Part shown: one piece after another, positions 1 through 6,703 of the stretch
How the letters are laid out: every line of letters starts with the position of its first letter
Numbering within the stretch: the stretch's first letter is position 1
Assembly (NCBI GenBank): GCA_021162225.1
Contig: JAGGZB010000023.1
Span: 1 to 9,155, forward strand
Length of the DNA stretch: 9,155 bases
Reading direction: 5' to 3'
Source: Candidatus Bathyarchaeota archaeon
GTDB lineage: Archaea > Thermoproteota > Bathyarchaeia > Bathyarchaeales > DTEX01
Program-made: the position numbers and the translations under genes
Notes under the pieces: model-generated
What the model saw: the letters and a program-made list of their open reading frames with translations, nothing else
Databases searched by the model: none
Told to the model about the DNA's origin: nothing

Positions 1-1230
1 ATGGATTTCCGATTACTGATGAGCATAAACCCACATGGGTTAAGGTTAAAGAAGATCTGGAGTTTGAGGGAAGGAAGCCTTCAAAAGAAGAAATTAAAGC
101 TGAACTTCAGAAAAGAAAATGTGAATGGAAAGAAATGCTCAAGGAAAGCTATCACCTTGTCGATTTTGAGAGGAGGATTGTAATTTTTCTCGACATACCA
201 CATTATCAATTCTTGCAGAGAATCAGACCTTTAGCTTCTCATGATGAAAGGGAAATAACTCACATAATAACTGATAAGACTGAAAGACATGGCTTAAGAA
301 CTAAGAAAGTTGTGATTAGAGGTTTTCCAACGATAGTTTACTGTTCCGCAAAATTGGGTATGGAAGAACAGGAGAAAACACGGTTACTACTACTTTCTCC
401 AGAAAAAACTCAAGAAAAGTTCAGGGAAACTATTTTCCTGGAGATTGAAAGGTGACCCAATCGCCTTCATTAAAAGGCTGATGAAAGACCCTAAGAGAAG
501 AATGAATTGAGAGAGTTGGAAAGATAAAGGAAGCAAACATTAGGAACGTTACAATTCCAGAGGAGCTTAGAAGCTTTATCTACGCTCAGTTTATGGAAGA
601 CCATCCTTATCTCGTTCCTAGACATCAAAGGGACATAACAAGGCATTAGCTTTAATTAAAGCTCATGCCTTGCTTAATTTCACGAATAGAAAACAAACTG
701 GAAATCCTATCTGCAGAAACGTTATTGTTAATGAGAAAGATGTTGAAGCTGGATTCAGACTTTACTACTCAGTTGCAGAAGCTAATGAACTTGGGCTTTC
801 TCCAGAACTTTGGGATACATACCAAAAATTAAAGCCATACTTTAATGAAAACGGTCTGACTATTCTGGATTTCATGAAAGCATACTTTAAGGAGTTTCAT
901 AAGCCTCTAGGTTATATGTATGCTAGGGAAATTCTGCGAACATTGGAGTCAGCAGGGATAGTATATCATGAGCCAGACCCGTTAGATAAACGTAAGCTGA
1001 GATATTTTGTGATTGAGGATGGGGTGAAAAATTCTTTCAACAGCATCAATGAAATCTATGATATTCTAAGGAATAAACTTTCAGAGCCTTTCCATGAGAA
1101 TCAAGCTATAGATCTGATTGTTAAGGTTAGAAAGTGTAGTTTTGAGGAAGCAGAGAGGATTTTTCAGATTTTTGTAGATGAGGGTAAGCTCTTCAGTGAC
1201 CGATATGGATTGTGGCGTTGGTCTAGATAG
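1..1230 (+). pseudogene. Frameshifted C-terminal part of a mobile-element P-loop ATPase / replication-type protein
   Basis: One protein can be followed across four reading-frame segments. The first is open from base 3 to the TGA at 453-455. The second runs from about 448 to the TGA at 508-510. The third runs from about 509 to the TAG at 647-649. The last runs from about 643 to the TAG ending at 1230. Each switch moves the frame by one base and restores sensible protein, so at least three indels have broken the gene. The 5' end lies outside the window. The first segment has a Walker B-like strand (RIVIFLDIPH) and a sensor 1-like strand (FPTIVYCSA), as in AAA+/helicase-type ATPases. The third has VPRHQRDITR, and the fourth opens with LALIKAHALLNF. 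The last 150 or so residues look like paired winged-helix segments. From memory, similar long proteins occur in archaeal integrated elements, where they are presumed to act in replication. The exact activity is unknown. The Walker A part, if present, would be upstream of base 1. Confidence 0.6.
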
Positions 1231-1344
1231 GCATCTCCTTCGCTGTTCTCATTCCGGTTGAGTACTCAATTCAGATGGATAATAGAACTGTTTTGAGAAG
1301 ATCTCATGCATGCTTTAAAGAATTAAGGGAAAAATCTGGGAAGG
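1231..1344. other. Short spacer between two convergent pseudogenes
   Basis: This 114-base AT-rich stretch separates the 3' ends of the broken ATPase gene and the broken integrase gene. I see no ORF, hairpin or repeat in it that I can support. Confidence 0.5.
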
Positions 1345-2733
1345 TCAAATTTTGTACTCTTCAATGAATTTTAAGAGTTCTGGACGTTCCTTTTGAGTTT
1401 GCTGTAGAAGTCGAGGAGAATCTTCGACGTCACGCTTTTGTAGTTCATCGATGACTTGCCCCTGCTCGCTGACTTGCCGTTCGAGCTCCCTGATCTTGCT
1501 TTCTAACTCAACATTCTGTCTAACTAGGCTGTTTATGATCTTCCCTTGCTCCCTAAGTCTTTTTTCAAGGTCACTTACCGTCTCGAATGTCTCATAGACG
1601 CTTAGAACATTCATTACATCCGCATAGGTTTTTCTAAGCCTCTCGCCTTCCTTCTGGTAGTATGCTTGCTGATATGGTATTTTATGTCCAAGCATGAAAT
1701 CTATGTCCTGCTCGTCTACTCCCTGACTTCTAAGGAGGCTTGCAAACGCTGATCTTAAGGCGTGTGCTCTTGCAGGATTCCAATGGTTGTTTTTAATGTA
1801 TTCTTCAGAGATTAACCCTGTTTCCAATGCTAGCTTTTTGAAGACTGCTTAAATATGTCTCGGTTTTATCCTTTCAACCTTTTTACGTTTCCAAGACTCC
1901 ACTACGAAAAGAGGCTCTTCATCTTTGAACTCTTCAAACCTTCTATTCTCTTTTTGTTCTCTTTCTCTGATGTATGCTTTAAGGGCTTCAACAGCGTCTT
2001 TAGCTAGGAAGGTTATGTACGGTAATCCTTCCTTCTTTTCAAGTCAAGCCTTAATGGAACTTTTCCTTCGAGAAGCTCCTTTCTAACATCGCCAACATTT
2101 AGGCTACAAAGTGTATGGTCATCCATCCCGCTCTGAAACAGGCAGAGGATTATGGCTTTATCTCTGAGCGTCTTCGCATGATCACATATTTTTCTAATGT
2201 CTTTAACAGTTCCAGTCGAATCGTACATGTTTAGGTAAAGCCTTGAAGTCTTCCGCTTGTTTTTACATTCACCCTATAGCCGAATTCACGGTAGAAGCTC
2301 ATGATCGCTCCGCAAAAGGTTCTCACTCCAATTGGGCTTATTCCCTTCTCTTGGATTTTAGTATGCTCCCCCTCTGGTTTTCTCTCTCCCTTAATCCTTC
2401 CTACACGTTTTCGCCTATAATCCTTCTGAAGCCACTCAAAGAATCCCCTAACCCTATTTTTCACCAAGAGTAGCGGATAGTAACGCAGCGTTGCGAATCT
2501 CCTCTTCATGAAGGAATTGATATTTTCAGATACCTGAAGGTTCTTCCCTGGAACCTTAACGTATGAGAAGATTCCTGCTTCCGATGATGGGACTTTAAGT
2601 TGCCCTTAAATTTTTCTGAAAGGAGGATCGCGAAGATAAGGTCTGGATCCTCTAGCTTAACGTTTCTGAAGTCATCGAATATGATGTGGTCATCATCTAT
2701 CCTCAACATGCGATGCGGCTGGCGTTTCTTCAC
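1345..2733 (-). pseudogene. Degraded tyrosine recombinase (archaeal integrase) with C-terminal coiled coil
   Basis: The remnant runs from an ATG at 2733 to the stop at 1345. The frame shifts near 2600, near 2250 and near 2030, and there is an in-frame TAA at 1849-1851. Reading across the shifts gives a continuous XerC/D-like protein: an N-terminal SAM-like core-binding domain with FMKRRFATLRYY and FFEWLQKDY, then the catalytic domain. The catalytic domain keeps box II (HALRSAFASLL, an HxxR motif), the LGH motif, and a nucleophile-type tyrosine in QAYYQ. The box I position reads FQSGMDDHTLCSL, with no arginine after SGM where one is usual. After the catalytic domain come about 70 residues of heptad-rich coiled coil (DLEKRLREQGK to IDELQKRD). 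The TAA could be a CAA (Gln) to TAA change in PRHI-x-AVFKKLA. The longest intact piece, 1345-1827 from a TTG, could in principle yield a box II-coiled-coil fragment. The gene is almost certainly inactive as an integrase. Confidence 0.8.
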
Positions 2734-2740
2734 TATTCAT

Positions 2741-2752
2741 CACGGATACGTG
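2741..2752. repeat. Small inverted repeat at the core/element junction
   Basis: CACGGATACGTG has 4-bp arms around GATA. It falls in the roughly 20-base gap between the transaldolase stop and the integrase start. It could be a weak hairpin or part of an attachment site, but it is short enough to be chance. Confidence 0.2.
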
Positions 2753-2753
2753 G

Positions 2754-3668
2754 CTAAAGCTCTTTTTTCTTCATGAATAACTCGCGGTACTGAGGAACAA
2801 CATCATCCATAAATCTTCTCATGCCCTCAGCGGTCTTGTAATGCTTTATCATGCCCTTCAGGACATTAAAGGGCACTGTAGCTATGTGAACTCCAAGCTC
2901 TGCCACCTCTCTAACCTGTCTTGGATTTCGGATGCTCGCGGCGATAACCTCAGTCTTAAAACCATACGCGCGGAATATTCGAAGAATCCTCGCCACCAAA
3001 TCGACGCCACTGTAAACTCCATTATCATGGCCTTGATCAGCAACCGAGTTGATGAGGCGGCTCTCATAGATCTCCCTGACGGAGCTGGCCGAAGCCATCG
3101 CATCGCCGAGAATCTTATCCCTAGCCCTCCTAAGGAGATCGTGGTTAAGGTAATCTCCCTTCTGAAAGTCCTCACCGATCCTCATGCCCATATTGGCGCG
3201 GATATAATCGTCTATTCTTCCCGCGAAGGGGCTTACGTAGGCGGCTCCAGCCTTAGCTGCCAGCAAAGCCTGCTCCGGAGTCATAACTAAAGTCGTATTT
3301 ACAGCTATTCCTTCACTGCTTAGGCGCCTTATGGCTTTAAGCCCATCGAAATCGATGTTCTCATCGTCATTCATACTTGGGTTAACTGGAATCTTAATCG
3401 CAACTTCGCCGAAGGGACTGAATTTTTCATGCAGTAACATGCCCTGTTCAATCATCTCATTTGCCCTTCGTCCTATAACCTCTAAGCTAACAGGGCCTGG
3501 AGAAGCCTTAACTATCTCTTTTATGTAATCCTCCATGCTAATCTTGCCCTTTCTTCTGTCAACAGCTCTCTTTATTAGTGAGGGATTGGTTGTTACGCCG
3601 TCAATTATCCCCCAGGAAACTGCCCGTTTTATCTCATCTAGCTCAGCAGTATCTATGAAGATCTTCAT
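2754..3668 (-). CDS. talC: TalC/FSA-type transaldolase with a long insertion
   Basis: This is a class I aldolase-family (beta/alpha)8 enzyme. Known relatives transfer dihydroxyacetone in the pentose phosphate network (transaldolase) or cleave fructose 6-phosphate (FSA). The cytosolic protein has 304 residues and starts at the ATG at 3668 with MKIFIDTAEL. The SD AGGAGAG lies 8 nt upstream. Active-site features align with E. coli FSA: Asp6 (IDTAEL), Asn28 in DGVTTNPSLIK, the Schiff-base Lys92 in VAIKIPVNPS, then IAVNTTLVMTPEQALLAAKAG, AAYVSPFAGRID and VIAASIRNPRQV. The C-terminal HIATVPFNVLKGM also fits. The family norm is about 215-225 residues. The excess is mainly a block of about 60 residues (around 155-214) between FAGRIDD and DNGVYSGVDLV, plus a smaller expansion around 35-55. 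The gene lies 35 nt downstream of the radical SAM gene on the same strand and is probably co-transcribed with it. FSA versus transaldolase activity cannot be decided from sequence. Confidence 0.9.
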   Translation of the reverse strand: MKIFIDTAELDEIKRAVSWGIIDGVTTNPSLIKRAVDRRKGKISMEDYIKEIVKASPGPVSLEVIGRRANEMIEQGMLLHEKFSPFGEVAIKIPVNPSMNDDENIDFDGLKAIRRLSSEGIAVNTTLVMTPEQALLAAKAGAAYVSPFAGRIDDYIRANMGMRIGEDFQKGDYLNHDLLRRARDKILGDAMASASSVREIYESRLINSVADQGHDNGVYSGVDLVARILRIFRAYGFKTEVIAASIRNPRQVREVAELGVHIATVPFNVLKGMIKHYKTAEGMRRFMDDVVPQYRELFMKKKEL

Positions 3669-3703
3669 TTGAGATTCTCTCCTACGACATCCTTTGTTCC
3701 CTC

Positions 3704-4693
3704 TCAGCTCATAAAAATTTTTTCAATTCTCGCTATCTCATCAGATGTTGGCCTGCGGGGAAAATTATACAATGGGCCGCCTGGCTTCTCGTTATAGTAT
3801 GGCCTATTACATCCAGGGCATCCCGAAGTCATGAACGGCTCTCCCCTCCGTATCACGGCTTTAAGCTGCTCATCGGATATGCCGAAGTCTACGAGGCAAC
3901 CATTCCTGAATTTCATATCCCTGTATCTGCTCATTCTCTTAGTTATCAAGTAATGGGCAAGCTGAAGCTTTCTGTAGGAAGCTAATGATGGAGGCGGATT
4001 ACCCGAAAGCAGAGTTCCGGGAATCGGCGTAAACGCGAAGAGAGCCGGATAGACTCCCATATCAACGCATATCTGAATGGTCTTGACGAACTCCTCTTCC
4101 GTCTCTCCTAATCCCGCGATGAGATGAGTAGTCACGTTTCCCTCTCCGAAGACTCTAACGGCCTCCTTGAGCGCCTTGAAATGTCCACTCCACGTGTAAG
4201 GGCCGCCTACTCCGGAGCCCTTAACTCTATCGAATATCTCCTTTGTGGCCGCATCTAGTGATATGCCAACCCGCTGAACCCCCGCATCAAAGAGTCTTCT
4301 AAGATCACTTCGGCTTAGCGGCTGGCATGAAATGGATACTGGAACATCAGAATGTTCCTTTACAAGTCTAGCTAGAGCCGTTAAATCGTCTACCACGGAT
4401 GGATAATTCAAGGCTTGAATGCATACTCTCACTATTTTTCCTAGGCGAAAAGCCTCGCTCGCTCGGCGGATGGCCTCTCTAGTTGAGAACACAGGCCACG
4501 TAACCCTAGAAAGCATATCGGCTCTTCCGCTGGATCTTCTAGACTGCGGACAGAAGGCGCAGGCCGCTTGACACTTTCCTTCCCTGTAAGTGAGCAAGTA
4601 GGCAGTCGTCGGCTCAGCGTCGATTCTGCCACGTGTTAAGCCTAGGACGATGGCGGTTCCTATAGAGACTCTAATCTTCTCCGGCGGTTCCAT
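3704..4693 (-). CDS. Radical SAM protein, BioB-related; candidate component of a two-protein (LipS1/LipS2-type) lipoyl synthase
   Basis: The 329-residue cytosolic protein starts at the ATG at 4693 (MEPPEKIRVS). The radical SAM cluster motif is C41-x3-C45-x2-C48 (KCQAACAFC). Further cysteines at 91 (RVCIQAL) and 123 (SISCQPL) sit where biotin synthase has auxiliary-cluster ligands. C266, C292 and C295 (GCLVDFG, SGCPGCNRPYYNE) form a C-terminal set. AGLGETEEEF matches the glycine-rich GLGE turn of BioB-like enzymes. I recall this architecture from the archaeal biotin-synthase-related group, which includes one partner of the lipoyl synthase of Thermococcus kodakarensis. Such enzymes insert sulfur into protein-bound octanoyl groups. 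The assignment is inference, and another sulfur-insertion role is possible. The frame is open to an ATG at 4753, but a TATA box at 4711-4718 sits about 22 nt before 4693, so a leaderless start at 4693 fits best. The ATG at 4705 is too near the box. Transaldolase follows on the same strand. Confidence 0.75.
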   Translation of the reverse strand: MEPPEKIRVSIGTAIVLGLTRGRIDAEPTTAYLLTYREGKCQAACAFCPQSRRSSGRADMLSRVTWPVFSTREAIRRASEAFRLGKIVRVCIQALNYPSVVDDLTALARLVKEHSDVPVSISCQPLSRSDLRRLFDAGVQRVGISLDAATKEIFDRVKGSGVGGPYTWSGHFKALKEAVRVFGEGNVTTHLIAGLGETEEEFVKTIQICVDMGVYPALFAFTPIPGTLLSGNPPPSLASYRKLQLAHYLITKRMSRYRDMKFRNGCLVDFGISDEQLKAVIRRGEPFMTSGCPGCNRPYYNEKPGGPLYNFPRRPTSDEIARIEKIFMS

Positions 4694-4710
4694 CCCGCCT
4701 ATCATGACGC

Positions 4711-4718
4711 TTATAAAA
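4711..4718. promoter_or_regulatory. TATA box serving the divergent genes
   Basis: TTATAAAA lies between the two divergent transcription units. Read on the - strand (TTTTATAA) it is centred about 22 nt from the ATG at 4693, the spacing of a leaderless archaeal transcript. Read on the + strand it would start RNA near 4740, giving the deacetylase gene a leader of about 50 nt. An AT-rich box readable in both directions could serve both sides. BRE elements are weak, so directionality is not clear. Confidence 0.5.
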
Positions 4719-4778
4719 AGAAAAGTTTTTTGTAGATGGATGAAAGAGACCACATGAGAAAAACGCTGATGATTATTC

Positions 4779-4788
4779 GGAGATGATC
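4779..4788 (+). promoter_or_regulatory. Strong Shine-Dalgarno fixing the deacetylase start
   Basis: GGAGATGATC differs from the complement of the archaeal 16S 3' end (GGAGGTGATC) at one base. It is followed by 4 nt and then ACG at 4793. No ATG, GTG or TTG in the deacetylase frame lies between the preceding in-frame TGA (4784-4786) and a TTG 36 nt further on. Confidence 0.6.
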
Positions 4789-4792
4789 TGAA

Positions 4793-5662
4793 ACGTACAT
4801 CGTTTATTCCGAGAAATGTTTAGAGTATTTGTCTCCTCATATTCCTGAAACTCCAGAGAGGGTTTATCGAGCATACAAACTCTTAGAGAAGAAAGGATTC
4901 AAGTTCGTTAATCCTGAGACATGCTCGGAGGACGACTTAAAACTTGTGCACAACGAAGAATTTGTTGCGAGGATTAAGTCTGGAGACTTCTTCGATGCGG
5001 ATTCTCCGAGTCTCCCAGGCATATACGACTATGCTAGGCTCTCAGCTGGAGGAGCCATAAAGAGTATGGAAATAGCCCTAACGGGGGAGAAAGCTTTCTC
5101 GCTCATGAGGCCTCCGGGCCATCACGTTGGCGTTAACGGAGCCGCCCTCGGAGCCGCCTCGATGGGATTCTGCTACTTCAACAACATCGCTGTAGCATGC
5201 ATGAAAGCTCTTAAGTGCGTTGAGAAAATCGCCATCCTAGATATAGACTGCCATCACGGTAATGGAACTCAGGAAATCTTTCTCGGAAACCCACGCGTGC
5301 TATTTGTTTCCCTCCACAGATACGGGTTCTTCTATCCAGGAACGGGCGGATCATCCGAAGGAAATTGCCTAAACTATCCATTTAGGCACCCAGTAGATGA
5401 TGAAAGATACTTGCAGACTCTCAGCGAAGCATTAGATAAGATCCGCGAGTTTAACCCAGACCTAATAGCAGTCTCAGCCGGGTTTGACACTCACAAATAT
5501 GATCCGGTTGGAGGGCTGGGGCTCAGCGAAGAAGCATACATCAAGATTGGACGTATGATCGCGGAGATGAAGTGTAGAACATTCGCTGTTCTCGAAGGCG
5601 GGTATGGACACCGCTTTCCAGAATGCGTCTTAAACTTTCTCTACGGACTTGACTCCCTCTAG
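4793..5662 (+). CDS. Histone-deacetylase-fold Zn-dependent deacetylase (class II HDAC / AcuC / acetylpolyamine amidohydrolase family)
   Basis: It hydrolyses acetyl-amide bonds; in archaea the substrate may be acetyl-lysine or an acetylpolyamine. Starting at 4793 the protein has 289 residues and begins TYIVYSEKCLEYLSPHIPET, which matches the family's opening strand and PERP-type motif (TPERV). The active site is complete: LMRPPGHH (His110/His111 general acid-base pair); Zn ligands Asp152 and His154 in ILDIDCHHGNGT; Asp232 in VSAGFDTHKYDPVGGLGL; and the transition-state Tyr271 in AVLEGGYG. GFCYFNNIAVA and FVSLHRYGFFYPGTGG are also typical. No standard start codon fits: ACG at 4793 lies 4 nt after the SD GGAGATGATC. 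The first standard codon (TTG, 4829) would give 277 residues and remove the first strand. Deoxyhypusine synthase follows 76 nt downstream on the same strand, hinting at a polyamine-related substrate. The family assignment is certain; the substrate is not. Confidence 0.9.
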   Translation, partial: TYIVYSEKCLEYLSPHIPETPERVYRAYKLLEKKGFKFVNPETCSEDDLKLVHNEEFVARIKSGDFFDADSPSLPGIYDYARLSAGGAIKSMEIALTGEKAFSLMRPPGHHVGVNGAALGAASMGFCYFNNIAVACMKALKCVEKIAILDIDCHHGNGTQEIFLGNPRVLFVSLHRYGFFYPGTGGSSEGNCLNYPFRHPVDDERYLQTLSEALDKIREFNPDLIAVSAGFDTHKYDPVGGLGLSEEAYIKIGRMIAEMKCRTFAVLEGGYGHRFPECVLNFLYGLDSL

Positions 5663-5738
5663 ACGGAGCTTCTCGATTTTTAGCAGTAACAGTTAATACG
5701 GCTCAGAAAGTATGATGAGTTGACTCTTTGGAGGATAT

Positions 5739-6668
5739 GTGATGATAGAAGAGGCCTATGCTGTAAGGGACTACCATCTTTATCCCGGAATAACCGTCGC
5801 TGAATTCCTAAGACAGATGAAAGATGCTTGGGGCTTCACAGCGGCTAAGATCGCCACAGGAGTCGAAATACTCAAGAGGATGATCTCAGATGAGAAATGC
5901 GTGAAGTTCCTCTCCTTTCCAGCGTGTATAGTTGCAACCGGCACACGCGGAGTTATCAGGGAGATCGTTAAAAGACACCTTATAGACGTCATAATAACCA
6001 CATGTGGAACCCTCGATCACGATCTGGCTAGGAGCTGGAGAAGATATTACCGCGGCTTCTTTGAAATGGACGATGCCGATCTCCACAGAAAAGGAATAAG
6101 TAGGCTCGGGAATGTCCTTGTGCCGAACGAAAGCTACGGGTTGATAATCGAGGAGAAGATGCAGGAGATGTTGGAAGAGCTCTGGAGAGAGGGTGTCAGA
6201 GAGATTTCAAGCAGGGAGCTCTGCCGAGAGATGGGAAGAAGAATATGCCGTGAAGACTCCATACTATACTGGGCGGCTAAGAACGATATTCCCGTCTATG
6301 TTCCTGGATTAACCGATGGAGCTGTCGGCTACCAGCTATGGCTCTTCTCGCAGGATCATGACATCAGAGTTAATATTTTAAGGGATGAGCAGGAGCTTAA
6401 CGACGTAATCTTCGAGTCAGAGAGGACAGGAGCCCTGATCATAGGCGGCGGGATCTCGAAGCATCATCTAATTTGGTGGAACCAGTTCAAGGGAGGACTA
6501 GACTACGCCGTTTATATAACAACAGCTGTGGAGTGGGACGGCAGCTTGTCGGGTGCTAGGCTTCGAGAAGCAGTCTCTTGGGGGAAGGTTAAGGAATCCG
6601 CGAGAAGAGTTACGATTGAGGGAGATGCAACTGTGATTCTCCCTCTGATGATCGCTTCGTTACTCTAG
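5739..6668 (+). CDS. dys: Deoxyhypusine synthase
   Basis: This NAD-dependent enzyme transfers the aminobutyl group of spermidine (or a related polyamine) to a lysine of translation factor aIF5A, the first step of hypusine formation. The 309-residue length is normal for archaeal enzymes. Conserved blocks in order are: FLSFPACIVATGTRGVIREI; DVIITTCGTLDHDLAR (NAD-site region); GNVLVPNESYG; SILYWAAKNDIPVYVPGLTD; ALIIGGGISKHH; YAVYITTAVEWDGSLSGAR; and EAVSWGKV, in which Lys283 is the catalytic lysine that forms the enzyme-butylimine intermediate. GTG at 5739 is followed immediately by ATG at 5742. The SD GGAGG at 5730-5734 is 4 nt from the GTG and 7 nt from the ATG, so the ATG (308 residues) is equally likely. 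It lies between the deacetylase gene and the second radical SAM gene on the same strand, with gaps of 76 and 35 nt, and is probably co-transcribed at least with the latter. Confidence 0.96.
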   Translation: MMIEEAYAVRDYHLYPGITVAEFLRQMKDAWGFTAAKIATGVEILKRMISDEKCVKFLSFPACIVATGTRGVIREIVKRHLIDVIITTCGTLDHDLARSWRRYYRGFFEMDDADLHRKGISRLGNVLVPNESYGLIIEEKMQEMLEELWREGVREISSRELCREMGRRICREDSILYWAAKNDIPVYVPGLTDGAVGYQLWLFSQDHDIRVNILRDEQELNDVIFESERTGALIIGGGISKHHLIWWNQFKGGLDYAVYITTAVEWDGSLSGARLREAVSWGKVKESARRVTIEGDATVILPLMIASLL

Positions 6669-6690
6669 CGTTAAGCACCAAACTCTTCTA

Positions 6691-6699
6691 GGAGTGATC
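6691..6699 (+). promoter_or_regulatory. Strong Shine-Dalgarno fixing the start of the second radical SAM gene
   Basis: GGAGTGATC matches the archaeal anti-SD complement with one base missing. It is followed by 4 nt (GACA) and then ATA at 6704. The spacing to a near-cognate codon is the same as upstream of the deacetylase gene. Confidence 0.6.
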
Positions 6700-6703
6700 G
6701 ACA

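Noticed and set aside
2243..2473. 76-codon ORF on the + strand
   Set aside because: It is antisense to the integrase remnant, whose protein is recognisable on the other strand.
1..2753. tRNA-derived attachment site for the integrase
   Set aside because: No tRNA-like arms or CCA-type end could be found next to the integrase.
2841..3290. 149-codon ORF on the + strand
   Set aside because: It is antisense to the well-supported transaldolase, and its translation shows no recognisable motif.
4694..4753. N-terminal extension of the first radical SAM protein to the ATG at 4753
   Set aside because: It spans the TATA box region, reads as unrelated hydrophobic sequence and would need RNA starting upstream of the apparent promoter.
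4829..5662. TTG start for the deacetylase
   Set aside because: It would remove the first beta strand and part of the conserved N-terminus that upstream codons clearly encode, and it has no SD; the SD is placed for 4793.
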